The notes: generated by a model from the letters alone, not told the origin. 64,000 nt of DNA from Tsukamurella tyrosinosolvens (GCF_900104775.1 NZ_FNSA01000003.1:3906001-3970000); one strand, 5' to 3'; shown: positions 1-8,992, numbered from the stretch's first letter. Made by a program: numbers and translations.

Positions 1-2291
1 GTGTAGGTCTCCGGGTCCTCGTCTCCCGAGGGCGCGATGCCCTGCAGGAACCGGGAGGGCACGAGGTCGCCGTCGCCGTCCGCGGTGTCGACCGCCGTGA
101 TGAGCAGTGTGCGCCGGGCCCGCGAGCAGGCGACGAGCAGGAGCCGCCGCTCCTCCGCGAGCAGCGGCAGCGACCGCGAGACCGTGGGGAGCGCCGCAGG
201 ATCCATCCCGTCGAGCGCGTCCAGCAGTTCGTCGGTGCCGAGCAGGCCGCCGCGGCGCCGCAGGTTCGGCCAGCGCCCCTCCTGCACGCCGGCGACGGCG
301 ACGACGTCCCACTCCCGCCCGACGGTGCTGTGCGCCGACAGCAGCGTCACGCCCGGGACGGTGGCCTGCCCGCTGCGGCCGCGCGCGCGGTCGGACCGCG
401 GGATCTGCAGCTGCTCCAGGTATTCGACGAAGGCGCTCACGGAGGCAGTGGGCAGGGTGTCGGTGAAGTCGGCGGCGGAATCGAACAGGCCCATCACCGC
501 GTCGAGGTCGCGGTCCGCCTGATCGCCGAGGGTGCCGCCGCGGAGCGCGAGTGCGCCCCAGCGGGCCGCCAGGCCGGTGGCCGCCCACGCGGCCCACAGC
601 ACCTCCTCGACGGTGCCGTGCTCGGCTGCGGCGCCGGCGGCGCGCACGGCGGCGAGCACCCGCTCCACAGGCTCGGCTTCGAGTTCGGTGAGTACCGCCT
701 TGTAGGGCGCGAACTCGGCGGCGCCGGTGAGCACCGCGGTGAGGATCTCGGCGGAGCCGCGGTCCTCCGCGGGATCGGCGCGACGCACCGCCCGCCGCAC
801 CCGGCGCAGCGTCAGCGGGTCACCGCCGCCGACGGGGCCGGACAGCAGCGTGACGGCCTCCGCCGGGTCGAGGCCCTCCGGGGCGACGGCGGCGCGCAGC
901 ACGAGGAGCAGGGCGTGCACGGCGCGCTGCCGCGCGAGCGGGACGTCGTCCGCGGGGACGGTGACCGGCACGCCCGCGTAGGCCAGCGCGCGGCGCAGCG
1001 GCGCGATCGACGCGGAGACCGATCGCACGACGACGGCCATGTCCTCCCACGGGACGCCGCCGAGGACGTGTTCGCGCCGCAGCATCGCCGCGATCGCGTC
1101 GGCCTCCTTCGCGGGTGTCGAGAACAGCCGGACGGACGCGGTGCCGGGCCGCGGCCGCTCGGGCGCGACCGCCCCGAACCTATGGGGCAGGCGCGCGGAG
1201 ATGCGGTTCACGGAGCCCGCCACCTCCTCCCCGAAGCGGAAGCTGCGCTCGAGCAGCACGTCCCGTTCCGGCGTGACGTCGAGGTTCTGCAGGAACCTGG
1301 TGCTCGCGCCGCGGAAGGAGTTGACCGCCTGATCCGGGTCGCCCGCGATCACGGTGAGCTCCGTGCCCGTGCCGAGCAGCCGGATCAGCGCCGAGGCCAG
1401 CGGATCGAGGTTCTGCGCATCGTCGACCAGCAGGAACCGGATCCGCTCGCGCTGCTGGGCGAGCAGCGCGTCGTCGGACGCCAGGGCCGTGACGGCGGCG
1501 TCGATGAGCTCCGCGGCGTCCACCGCCGGGGCGACGGCCCGCTCCCCGGCGAGACCGACGGAGCCGCGCAGCAGCGTGGTCTCCTGGTACTCGCGCAGCG
1601 CGGTCGCCGCGGCGAGCCACTCCCCGCGGTTGTACCGGCGGGCGAGGTCCTCGATCTCGTCCGGGCCCGCGCCCCGCTGCGCGGCCTGCGCGAAAAGGTC
1701 GCGCAGCGCCCCCGCGAAGCCGTGCGTGACCAGCGCGGGCCGCAGCCGCTCCGGCCAGTGGGCGCCGCCGTCCTCGAGGTTGCCGCGCAGCAGCTCCCGC
1801 ACCACCGCGTCCTGCTCCGAGCCGGTGATGAGCCGCGGCGGCGGGCTGCCCGTGCCGGCGGCCTGCAGCCGCAGGACCGCGAACGCCAGCGAGTGCACGG
1901 TGCGCACCAGCGGCTCCCCCGAGGCGTGCACCCCCTCGCTCCCCGCCAGGACCCGCGCGGACAGCTCGCGGCGCAGCGCGGCCGCGGCCCGCTTGTTGCC
2001 GGTGAGGAGCAGCACGGACTCGGGCTCGACGAACGGATCGGTCAGCTTCGCCACCGCGATGTCGACGAGGGCCGAGGTCTTGCCGGTGCCCGGCCCGCCG
2101 CGGATCCGGTACGGCGCCCAGCCGCCCACGTCGAGCGGCAGTTCCCCGGTCGCGGGCGCCGCCAACGCCGCGATCGGGCCGACCCATTCGCGCACGGGGG
2201 GCGGCTCCGGGGGCGTGTACTGCAGGCGCAGGCGGGGACGACGGTGCTTCCCCGCACCGTCGGACCCTCGATTCCCGGTTCCGGCGTTCAC
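1..2291 (-). CDS. adnA: AdnA-like UvrD-family helicase/nuclease subunit, 3' end cut by window edge
   Basis: This is the N-terminal part (about 763 codons) of a superfamily 1 helicase; the frame stays open to base 1, so the C-terminal part, where AdnA carries a RecB-like nuclease domain, lies outside. Visible motifs in order are Walker A GGPGTGKTSALVD, a Walker B region LLVDDAQNLDP, motif III AGDPDQAVNSFRGA, ERSFRF, motif V LLSAHSTVGREWDVV and motif VI RRLLLVACSRARRTLL. In mycobacteria AdnA pairs with AdnB as the RecBCD-like end-resecting motor-nuclease for double-strand-break repair. Identity rests on the motifs and on the divergent lipV neighbour, the arrangement I recall for Rv3202c-Rv3203. 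Start GTG 2291 follows GGAGAGGGGG with 5-6 bases spacing; an in-frame GTG at 2297 abuts that purine run and is less likely. A plain UvrD/PcrA paralogue is the alternative. Confidence 0.85.
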   Translation of the reverse strand, partial: MNAGTGNRGSDGAGKHRRPRLRLQYTPPEPPPVREWVGPIAALAAPATGELPLDVGGWAPYRIRGGPGTGKTSALVDIAVAKLTDPFVEPESVLLLTGNKRAAAALRRELSARVLAGSEGVHASGEPLVRTVHSLAFAVLRLQAAGTGSPPPRLITGSEQDAVVRELLRGNLEDGGAHWPERLRPALVTHGFAGALRDLFAQAAQRGAGPDEIEDLARRYNRGEWLAAATALREYQETTLLRGSVGLAGERAVAPAVDAAELIDAAVTALASDDALLAQQRERIRFLLVDDAQNLDPLASALIRLLGTGTELTVIAGDPDQAVNSFRGASTRFLQNLDVTPERDVLLERSFRFGEEVAGSVNRISARLPHRFGAVAPERPRPGTASVRLFSTPAKEADAIAAMLRREHVLGGVPWEDMAVVVRSVSASIAPLRRALAYAGVPVTVPADDVPLARQRAVHALLLVLRAAVAPEGLDPAEAVTLLSGPVGGGDPLTLRRVRRAVRRADPAEDRGSAEILTAVLTGAAEFAPYKAVLTELEAEPVERVLAAVRAAGAAAEHGTVEEVLWAAWAATGLAARWGALALRGGTLGDQADRDLDAVMGLFDSAADFTDTLPTASVSAFVEYLEQLQIPRSDRARGRSGQATVPGVTLLSAHSTVGREWDVVAVAGVQEGRWPNLRRRGGLLGTDELLDALDGMDPAALPTVSRSLPLLAEERRLLLVACSRARRTLLITAVDTADGDGDLVPSRFLQGIAPSGDEDPETY

Positions 2292-2367
2292 GCGCACCCC
2301 CTCTCCGACCGCGTCCGTCGATCACATCACAGGCCACTGACAGCCTCGCGGCGGCACCGCACAGGGC

Positions 2368-3141
2368 ATGATCGGGGACATGCTCAACACCCACGTCTAC
2401 GGCCCGGACGCACCCGGGGCGCCCACCGTGCTCGCGATCCACGGCGTCACCGGCCACGGCGCCCGCTGGCGCCGGTTCGCGGACGACGAGCTGCCGGGCG
2501 TCCGCGTGCTGGCCCCGGACCTGCGCGGCCACGCCCGCTCCACGTGGGCACCGCCCTGGCACCTGGAGCAGCACGTGGCCGACCTCGTCGAGGTGATCGA
2601 GCGGCACGGCGGCGGCCCGGTCACAGTGATCGGCCACTCGCTCGGCGGCGCACTGGCGTGCCGCCTGGCCGCGACCCGCCCCGACCTGGTGCGCGCGCTC
2701 CTCCTGATCGACCCGGCACAGGAGCTGGACCCCGAGATGTGCGGGACGATCGCCGACCAGACCATCGAGTTCTTCGACTTCGCTTCGCCCGAGGAGGCGA
2801 AGCAGGAGAAGCGCTCCGGGGCGTGGGCGCAGGTCCCCGAGGCCGTGATCGACGACGAGATCGCCGAGCACCTGGTGCGCCGCGACTCCGGCCGGTGGGA
2901 GTGGGACATCAGCTGCGCCGCCGTCGCGGCCCTGTGGGGCGAGCTGGCCCGCCCGGCGGTCGGCGCACCGTCGTCCCTGCCGACGGTGCTGTTGCGCGCG
3001 GACCGCGCCCACTTCGTCACCGACGCGCAACTGGCGGCGATGCCCGGCGGCGTCGAGGTGGTCGCGGTACCGGCGGATCACATGGTGGCGCAGGAGATCC
3101 CGGCGACCGTCGGCGAGTACGCGCGCCGCCTGATCGGATAA
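2368..3141 (+). CDS. lipV: Alpha/beta hydrolase, LipV-type esterase
   Basis: This 257-residue alpha/beta-hydrolase has the oxyanion segment AIHGVTGHG (about 23-31) and the nucleophile elbow GHSLGG with Ser91; a late Asp near 207 (LLRADRAH) and His near 238 (PADHM) complete a plausible triad. It lacks a signal peptide, so it is probably cytosolic. It is divergent from adnA and 4 bases upstream of the alkyltransferase-like gene, so those two are likely co-transcribed. The substrate is unknown; the family hydrolyses short-chain esters. An alternative ATG at 2380 has GGGG a few bases before it, so the start is uncertain by four codons. Confidence 0.85.
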   Translation: MIGDMLNTHVYGPDAPGAPTVLAIHGVTGHGARWRRFADDELPGVRVLAPDLRGHARSTWAPPWHLEQHVADLVEVIERHGGGPVTVIGHSLGGALACRLAATRPDLVRALLLIDPAQELDPEMCGTIADQTIEFFDFASPEEAKQEKRSGAWAQVPEAVIDDEIAEHLVRRDSGRWEWDISCAAVAALWGELARPAVGAPSSLPTVLLRADRAHFVTDAQLAAMPGGVEVVAVPADHMVAQEIPATVGEYARRLIG

Positions 3142-3145
3142 CGCG

Positions 3146-3436
3146 ATGGCGAAGGTCACCGAGGAGCAGGTCGAGGCGGTGCGCGCGCTGATCGAGGCGA
3201 TCCCGCCCGGCCGGGTGCGCACCTACGGCGACATCGCGGGCGAGCTGGGACTGAGCTCCCCGCGGATCGTGGGCTGGGTGATGCGCACCGACGCCTCCGA
3301 CCTGCCCTGGCACCGCGTGGTCCCGGCCAGCGGGCGCCCCGCGGCGCACATCGTGACGCGGCAACTGGAGCGGCTACGCGCGGAGGGCGTGCTCGCCGAC
3401 GGCGACCGGATCCCGCTGCGGGACTACCGGCTCTGA
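3146..3436 (+). CDS. Alkyltransferase-like protein (MGMT fold without the acceptor cysteine)
   Basis: This 96-residue protein matches the DNA-binding C-terminal domain of O6-alkylguanine-DNA alkyltransferase, with IPPGRVRTYGDIA and LPWHRVVPASGR. The family's PCHRV active site reads PWHRV here, so the alkyl-accepting cysteine is Trp. Proteins of this ATL class bind O6-alkylguanine without repairing it and hand the lesion to nucleotide excision repair. It starts 4 bases after the lipV stop and overlaps the convergent chelatase gene by 13 bases. This arrangement parallels Rv3203-Rv3204 as I recall it. Confidence 0.9.
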   Translation: MAKVTEEQVEAVRALIEAIPPGRVRTYGDIAGELGLSSPRIVGWVMRTDASDLPWHRVVPASGRPAAHIVTRQLERLRAEGVLADGDRIPLRDYRL

Positions 3437-4110
3437 GCGAACCGGTCGACGAGCAGGTCGATCACCTCGGGCGCGGTGCCGAGCGGCGCGGCCGCCCCGT
3501 CGGCGCCGGCCTCGGCGAGCCTGGTGTGGAACAGTCCCTCCGCCAACTGGTACGCGGCGAGGAACAGCCGCCTGCCCGGCACGCGTGCGGCCGCGACGGC
3601 GTCGGCCACCGTCGGGCTGCCGGCGGCGAGGAAGCCCACCGGGACCGCGTCGCCGACGGCCTCGCCCAGGTATCCCGCCATCGTGCGGACGTCGGCGCGG
3701 GCGTGCGGGTCCGACGAGCCGGTCGCACCGAGAACGACGGTGTCGCCGGGCCGCCACCCGGCTTCGCGGAGCCGGCGCAGCAGCGCCGCGACCAGGGCGC
3801 GGTCCGGTCCCAGCGGCGCCGCGACCGCGACCGCGGGGTGTCCACTGGCGGCGATGTGCCGGGGCACATCGGTGCGCACGTGGTATCCGGCGGCGAGGAA
3901 GGCGGGCACGAGCACCGTCGGGCGGTCCGTCTCGCGCAGGAGGTCCGACGGTGACGGCCCCCGCACGTCGACGAACGCCGTGTCGACCGGACCGGTGCGC
4001 GCGGCCACGGCATCGGCGATCGCGTGGACCGTGGCGATGCCGGACGCCGAGCGGGTGCCGTGGGCGACGAGGATCCGCCGCTCCGCCGGGGCACCGCTCA
4101 GAGCAGCCAC
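3424..4110 (-). CDS. CbiX/SirB-type sirohydrochlorin chelatase family protein
   Basis: This 228-residue protein opens with ILVAHGTRSASG, the HGxR motif of CbiX/SirB chelatases, where the His (residue 17) binds metal. A second half follows with TVVLGATGSSDPHARADV and LFLAAYQLAEGLFHTRL, typical of the two-lobed class II chelatase fold. Members insert Co2+ or Fe2+ into sirohydrochlorin for cobalamin or siroheme synthesis; no other tetrapyrrole gene is nearby, so the metal cannot be deduced. GTG 4110 is chosen because it places the strand motif close to the N-terminus; it overlaps the upstream gene by 13 bases, suggesting translational coupling. The longer frame to 4311 would run through that gene and is rejected. 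Confidence 0.8.
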   Translation of the reverse strand: MAALSGAPAERRILVAHGTRSASGIATVHAIADAVAARTGPVDTAFVDVRGPSPSDLLRETDRPTVLVPAFLAAGYHVRTDVPRHIAASGHPAVAVAAPLGPDRALVAALLRRLREAGWRPGDTVVLGATGSSDPHARADVRTMAGYLGEAVGDAVPVGFLAAGSPTVADAVAAARVPGRRLFLAAYQLAEGLFHTRLAEAGADGAAAPLGTAPEVIDLLVDRFAQSR

Positions 4111-4952
4111 CGGCCGATCTCGACGATGTGCTCCAGCCCCGGCAGCGCCTCGGCCTCGGAGCGCGGGTGCACCGCGTGCACGGCGAGCCGGAAGATGAGG
4201 GCGCGCAGCACCATCTGCGGCCACTCGGGCAGGTCGCCCCAGCGCATGAGAAGCCCGTCGTCGGCGCCGCCCCAGGACAGGCCGTCGACGGCGACGACCG
4301 CCGCTGCCCACGTCGGCGGGCGCCAGTACGGCGTGAAGTCGGTGATGCCGGGCGCGGCGGCTCCGGCGAACAGCACGGAGCTGGCGAGGTCGCCGTGGAC
4401 CAGCTGGGGCGTTGCCTCCACGGGCGTGCGCAGCGCCGCGAGCTCGTTCACCAGCTCGACGGCCCGCCGACGGTGCTCGACGGTCTCGTCGAGCGCGCCG
4501 AGCTTGCGGGCCATGGCGAGCGGCTTGTCTTCCCAGGCAGCGCGGTCGGCGAAGCCGAAGTAGTCGACGTCGGTGAACGGCGCGACGGTGGGCGAGGCGA
4601 GGAACCTGGGCCGCTCGAGCTTCGCCGTGACCTCGTGCAGCCGGTTCGCCATGGAGATGATCTCGTCGAACCGCGGCTCGGCCGAGCCGGCGATGAAGGT
4701 GTCGGCGCGCCAGCTCGAGACGACGTAACGGCCGTCGGTGGCGCGGAACGGCCGGGCCAGACGCATGCCTTCGACGTAGAGGTCCTCACGCACCTTCGCG
4801 GACCACGCCGCGCGGGCGTGGTCGGCGATGAGCGAGAGCACCACTTCGCCGCAGCGCCAGCCGCCGTCCCACTCGGCGCCCAGCGCGATCGGCTCGGTCT
4901 CGTCCAGGCCGAAGGTGGACAGGACGTGCGCGGGAGGTTCGACAGGGCTCAC
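4098..4952 (-). CDS. TIGR02569-type actinobacterial protein with degenerate phosphotransferase motifs
   Basis: This 284-residue protein of unknown function matches, from memory, the TIGR02569 actinobacterial family (Rv3205c-like). Two stretches recall aminoglycoside phosphotransferase/choline kinase folds: LVHGDLASSVLF, like the catalytic HGDxxxxN loop with Ser-Val where the Asn is expected, and ITDFTPYWRPP, like the IDF metal-binding motif. That suggests a kinase fold with an altered active site. It lies directly upstream of the chelatase gene with a 13-base overlap. GTG 4952 is the chosen start; no strong Shine-Dalgarno is visible. Confidence 0.75.
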   Translation of the reverse strand: MSPVEPPAHVLSTFGLDETEPIALGAEWDGGWRCGEVVLSLIADHARAAWSAKVREDLYVEGMRLARPFRATDGRYVVSSWRADTFIAGSAEPRFDEIISMANRLHEVTAKLERPRFLASPTVAPFTDVDYFGFADRAAWEDKPLAMARKLGALDETVEHRRRAVELVNELAALRTPVEATPQLVHGDLASSVLFAGAAAPGITDFTPYWRPPTWAAAVVAVDGLSWGGADDGLLMRWGDLPEWPQMVLRALIFRLAVHAVHPRSEAEALPGLEHIVEIGRWLL

Positions 4953-4988
4953 CTCATGAAATCTACCCGCGCGCGGGCGATGGGGCCG

Positions 4989-5429
4989 CTAGGCGCGGCC
5001 CGGCTCGACGAGGAGGACCGGGATCAGGCGGTCCGTCTTCTCCTGGTACTCGGCGTACGGAGGGTAGGCGGCGACGCCGCGCGCCCACCACTCGTCGCGC
5101 TCGGCGCCGTGGATCTCGCGCACCGGACCGGAGACCACGGTGGTGCCGTCCTGCACCTCGACCTCGTCGTTGGCGAGCAGCGCGGAGTACCAGACGGGGT
5201 TCTCGGGCGCGCCGCCCTTCGACGCGAACGCCGCGTACACCCCGTCGTGCTCGACCCGCATCAGAGGGCGTCGGTAGAGCTTGCCGGACTTGGGGCCGCG
5301 GTAGGTGAAGACCACCACCGCCATCCCCGCGACGTCCACCGAGGCGGTGGTGCCGGTCTCGTCGATCTTCGCCAGCTGGTCCGAGACCCAGCCGGCCTTC
5401 TCGGTTGCGTATTCACCTTCGAGGGCCAT
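4989..5429 (-). CDS. Nitroreductase/deazaflavin-dependent oxidoreductase family (Ddn-like)
   Basis: This 146-residue protein has the split-barrel signature of F420-dependent Ddn/FDOR-type reductases: VVFTYRGPKSGKLYRRPL, then YAAFASKGGAPENPVWYSALLAN, and a terminal LIPVLLVEPGR. In M. tuberculosis such enzymes use reduced F420 to reduce quinones and nitroimidazoles. No membrane segment is seen. It is followed 36 bases later by the TIGR02569-type gene on the same strand and is divergent from the 5459 gene. A second Ddn-like protein occurs at 23628. Confidence 0.8.
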   Translation of the reverse strand: MALEGEYATEKAGWVSDQLAKIDETGTTASVDVAGMAVVVFTYRGPKSGKLYRRPLMRVEHDGVYAAFASKGGAPENPVWYSALLANDEVEVQDGTTVVSGPVREIHGAERDEWWARGVAAYPPYAEYQEKTDRLIPVLLVEPGRA

Positions 5430-5458
5430 GCCCCCACCCTAGAACGAACTTCGGGACA

Positions 5459-6055
5459 ATGGAGGGCGTGCCAGACTCCCGCCCGGTCGTGACCGTCTCC
5501 GTCCAGTTCCCCGACCTCTCCGTCGCCGAGTTCGACGGTGTCCGCTCCCGCCTCGTCGCGGGCCGGCCGGGCCGGATCGTGGTGCCGCACGAGGCGCACC
5601 GGTGGTACGCGGCGGCCTCGGACCCGGAGACCGTCCGCGCGCTGGTCTCGGCGCTCCGGGCGGTCGTGGAGGGCCGGAAACTCTCGTTCGGCGACGAGGA
5701 GGCCCTCGACGACCTCAGCCAGGAGTACGCGGACTGGCTGGAGGAGTCCGAGGACCGCGACGACGCCGAACCCGGCCCGGTCATGAGCTTCTCGGTGCAC
5801 CTGCCGGCGCTGGACCGCGACGAATTCGCGGCGCTCGCGGACTCGTTGCGCGCCGCGCATTCGCGGCGGATCGTGCTGGGCGAGCAGGAGGGCCTGAGCC
5901 ATCACGAGCTGTCCGAGCGCTCCCGCATCGCCGCCCGCATGCCGGGCATCCGCGCCGCCCTGCGGGGCGAGCCCGTCGGCACCGTCGACGCCCTGCCCCT
6001 GGTGGCGCTGCTGAACGACTACGCGGGCTGGCTCACGGCGCACCCTCCGCAGTGA
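5459..6055 (+). CDS. Hypothetical protein with internal duplication
   Basis: I do not recognise this family. The 198-residue acidic protein appears to be built from two related halves: each opens with a strand-like segment (VTVSVQFPDLSVAEFDGV, later MSFSVHLPALDRDEFAAL), continues with GRIVVPHEAHRW or RRIVLGEQEGLSHH, and closes with an aromatic Tyr-Ala-x-Trp-Leu helix (EYADWLEE, DYAGWLTA). No catalytic motif or membrane segment is visible. ATG 5459 is chosen; GTG 5468 is possible with GGAGG only 2 bases before it. The longer frame from 5405 overlaps the divergent gene and is rejected. A perfect -10 box is not seen upstream. Confidence 0.7.
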   Translation: MEGVPDSRPVVTVSVQFPDLSVAEFDGVRSRLVAGRPGRIVVPHEAHRWYAAASDPETVRALVSALRAVVEGRKLSFGDEEALDDLSQEYADWLEESEDRDDAEPGPVMSFSVHLPALDRDEFAALADSLRAAHSRRIVLGEQEGLSHHELSERSRIAARMPGIRAALRGEPVGTVDALPLVALLNDYAGWLTAHPPQ

Positions 6056-6188
6056 CGCCCGCCGTGATCCTCGGTACGCATCGGCGACGACGTGCCGGAT
6101 CACGATCGCAGAATCGCCGCAAAGCAGGCGGCCCGCGCCCGAAGTCCCGCTACCGTGAGAACACCTCGAAGTTAAAGGCGGTTCTCTC

Positions 6189-7715
6189 ATGTTCCCAGGA
6201 GCCTTCGCAGAGCTCTCCCCCGGCAAGCCCGCTGCGATCGACGCCGCCACCGGCGAGATCCTGAGCCACTCCCGCCTGAACGAGGAGTCCACGCGGCTCG
6301 CGCACCACCTGCGCGCGCTGGGACTGCGGCGCGGCGACACCGTCGCGATCGTGGCCGGGAACGATCTGCGCATCTTCACCGCCTACGCCGCCGCCATCCG
6401 CAGCGGGCTGTACGTGACCGCGGTGAACCACCACCTCACGCCCGGCGAGGTGAACTACATCCTCGAGGACTGCGAGGCCGAGGCGCTGTTCGCGGGCGCC
6501 GATGTGGCCGAGGCGGTCTCGGAGGCGCTGCAACTGCCCGCGCTCGCCGCGCCCGGACACGCGATCGCCTGGGGCGGAACGATCCCGGGCTTCGCCGACT
6601 ACGACGCGGTGCTCGCGGAGGCCGATGCCACCCCGCTCACGGACCAGCCGCGCGGCACCGACATGCTCTACTCGTCGGGCACCACCGGCCGTCCGAAGGG
6701 CATCCGGATCCCGCTCCCCGAGGGGCAGGTGGACGAGGCCCCGGACGCCTACACCGCCATCTTCGCGCCGATGTACGGCATGGACGCCGACACCGTCTAC
6801 CTCTCCCCCGCTCCGCTGTACCACGCTGCGCCGCTGCGCTTCTGCGGCGTGACCATGTCCGTGGGCGGCACCGTGATCATGATGCACCGCTTCGACCCGG
6901 AGGAGGCGCTGGCGCTCATCGCGAAGTACCGCGTGACCCACAGCCAGTGGGTGCCGACGATGTTCGTGCGGATGCTCAAGCTGCCCGAGGAGACGCGGGC
7001 GCACTACGACACGAGCAGCCTCAGGGTCGCGATCCACGCCGCCGCGCCGTGCCCCGCCGAGGTGAAGCAATCGATGCTCGCCTGGTGGGGGCCGGTGATC
7101 CACGAGTACTACGCCTCCACCGAGGCGGCCGGCGCCACCTTCATCAGCCCGCAGGAAGCGCTGGAGCGCCCCGGGTCCGTGGGGCGTGCCGGGCTGGGCG
7201 TCGCCCGGATCTGCGGGGACGACGGTGCCGTCCTCCCCACGGGCGAGGTGGGCACGATCTACTTCGAGCGCGAGCAGATGCCCTTCGCGTACCACAACGC
7301 GCCCGAGAAGACCCGCGCCGCACAGCATCCCGACCACGAGAACTGGGCCACCACGGGCGACGTCGGCTACCTCGACGAGGACGGCTACCTGTACCTCACC
7401 GACCGCAAGGACTTCATGATCATCACCGGCGGGGTGAACGTGTACCCGCAGGAGTCCGAGAGCGCGCTCATCATGCACCCCGCGGTCGCCGACGTCGCGG
7501 TGATCGGCGTGCCCGACGACGAGCTCGGCGAGACCGCGCTCGCCTGCGTGCAGTTGGCGCCGGGCACGGCACCGTCGGACGCGCTGGCGCAGGAGCTGAT
7601 CGACTACGCGGGCCGGGACCTGGCCCGCTACAAGCTCCCCCGCGCCGTGCGCTTCGTCGACTCCCTGCCCCGCACGCCCACCGGCAAGCTGGTCAAGCGC
7701 CTGATCAGCCTCTGA
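6189..7715 (+). CDS. Acyl-CoA synthetase (FadD-type, AMP-forming)
   Basis: This 508-residue ANL-superfamily ligase contains the P-loop MLYSSGTTGRPKG (about residues 159-171), the YYASTEAAG adenine motif, the TGDVGYLDEDGYLYLTDRKD hinge, and the C-terminal PTGKLVKR catalytic lysine. It should adenylate a carboxylic acid, probably a fatty acid, and transfer it to CoA. The exact substrate and fadD number cannot be assigned. It is monocistronic: the convergent moeZ stop begins at the next base after its stop. The 133-base upstream gap presumably holds its promoter. Confidence 0.9.
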   Translation: MFPGAFAELSPGKPAAIDAATGEILSHSRLNEESTRLAHHLRALGLRRGDTVAIVAGNDLRIFTAYAAAIRSGLYVTAVNHHLTPGEVNYILEDCEAEALFAGADVAEAVSEALQLPALAAPGHAIAWGGTIPGFADYDAVLAEADATPLTDQPRGTDMLYSSGTTGRPKGIRIPLPEGQVDEAPDAYTAIFAPMYGMDADTVYLSPAPLYHAAPLRFCGVTMSVGGTVIMMHRFDPEEALALIAKYRVTHSQWVPTMFVRMLKLPEETRAHYDTSSLRVAIHAAAPCPAEVKQSMLAWWGPVIHEYYASTEAAGATFISPQEALERPGSVGRAGLGVARICGDDGAVLPTGEVGTIYFEREQMPFAYHNAPEKTRAAQHPDHENWATTGDVGYLDEDGYLYLTDRKDFMIITGGVNVYPQESESALIMHPAVADVAVIGVPDDELGETALACVQLAPGTAPSDALAQELIDYAGRDLARYKLPRAVRFVDSLPRTPTGKLVKRLISL

Positions 7716-8906
7716 TCAGTAGACGGGCAGCGACGGGTCGACCTGCCGGGCGTAGGCGGTGATGCCGCCCTGCAGGTGCACGGCGTCGCGGTAGCCCGCG
7801 CCCTGCACGGCGGCGAGGACCTCCGCGGAGCGGATGCCGGTCTTGCAGTACAGGACCAGCTTCTTATCGGCGGAGACCTGCGCGAGGCCCTCTCCGGTCT
7901 CGAAGGCGCCCTTGGGCACCAGCTTCGCGCCGTCGAGGTGGACGATCTCCCACTCGACGGGCTCGCGGACGTCCACCAGCTCGTAGTCGACGCCGGCGGA
8001 CCCCATCTCCACCAGCTCCTTCGGCGTGATGGTGCTGCCGGCGGCGGCGCGCTCGGCCTCGTCGGAGACGACCCCGCAGAACTCGTCGTAGTCGATGAGC
8101 CCGGTGATCCGCGGGGCGGCCGGGTCCTTGCGGATCGACAGGGTGCGGTAGCTCATCTCGAGGGCGTCGTACACCATGAGCCGGCCGAGCAGGGACTCGC
8201 CGATGCCGGTGATGAGCTTGACCGCCTCGGTACCCATGATCGAACCGATCGAGGCGCAGAGGATGCCCAGGACGCCGCCCTCGGCGCACGACGGCACCAT
8301 GCCGGGCGGGGGCGCCACGGGGTACAGGTCGCGGTAGTTCAGGCCCTGCTTCTCGCCGTTCGGGCCGTCGGGCGCGTCCTCCCAGAAGACCGACACCTGG
8401 CCCTCGAACCGGAAGATCGAGCCCCACACGTACGGCTTGTGGGCCAGGACCGCGGCGTCGTTGACGAGGTAGCGGGTGGCGAAGTTGTCGGTGCCGTCGA
8501 GGATCAGGTCGTACTGCTCGAACAGCTCGACCGCGTTCTCGGGCTCGAGCCGGATCGGGTGCAGGTTCACGGTGACCAGCGGGTTGATCTCGGCGATGGA
8601 GTCGCGCGCGCTCTCCCCCTTGGGCCGGCCGAGGTCGGAGACGCCGTGGATCACCTGGCGCTGCAGGTTGGACTCGTCGACCTCGTCGAACTCGACGATG
8701 CCGATCGTGCCGACGCCCGCGGCGGCGAGGTACAGCAGCGCGGGACTGCCGAGGCCGCCGGCGCCGATGACCAGCACCTTCGCGTTCTTCAGGCGTTTCT
8801 GCCCCGTGACCCCCATCTCGGGGATGATGAGGTGCCGCGAGTAGCGCGCGACCTCGTCGCGGGTCAGGTCGGCGGCGGGTTCCACAAGCGGGGGCAGCGT
8901 GCTCAC
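7716..8906 (-). CDS. moeZ: MoeZ: ThiF/MoeB-type adenylyltransferase fused to rhodanese
   Basis: The 396-residue protein has an N-terminal E1-like domain with GAGGLGSPALLYLAAAGVG and DEVDESNLQRQ, the ATP-binding and adenylation motifs, including CAEGGVLG with a Cys. A C-terminal rhodanese domain (about 285-396) carries the active-site loop YCKTGIRS with its persulfide Cys. MoeZ adenylates the C-terminus of small sulfur carriers (MoaD, CysO, ThiS-like) and sulfurates them for molybdopterin and cysteine synthesis. The length matches mycobacterial MoeZ (Rv3206c). Confidence 0.93.
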   Translation of the reverse strand: MSTLPPLVEPAADLTRDEVARYSRHLIIPEMGVTGQKRLKNAKVLVIGAGGLGSPALLYLAAAGVGTIGIVEFDEVDESNLQRQVIHGVSDLGRPKGESARDSIAEINPLVTVNLHPIRLEPENAVELFEQYDLILDGTDNFATRYLVNDAAVLAHKPYVWGSIFRFEGQVSVFWEDAPDGPNGEKQGLNYRDLYPVAPPPGMVPSCAEGGVLGILCASIGSIMGTEAVKLITGIGESLLGRLMVYDALEMSYRTLSIRKDPAAPRITGLIDYDEFCGVVSDEAERAAAGSTITPKELVEMGSAGVDYELVDVREPVEWEIVHLDGAKLVPKGAFETGEGLAQVSADKKLVLYCKTGIRSAEVLAAVQGAGYRDAVHLQGGITAYARQVDPSLPVY

Positions 8907-8992
8907 ACACTGCTCAACGACGGTCCGCCCGCCACCATTCCCGGCGGCCCGCCGGGCGCGAGCGGGTGGTCACCGTCGGACCGGGCGGGCCG

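Noticed and set aside
330-3191. A 953-codon open frame on the plus strand
   Set aside because: It is antisense to adnA and out of frame with lipV; no recognisable motif, only GC-driven absence of stops.
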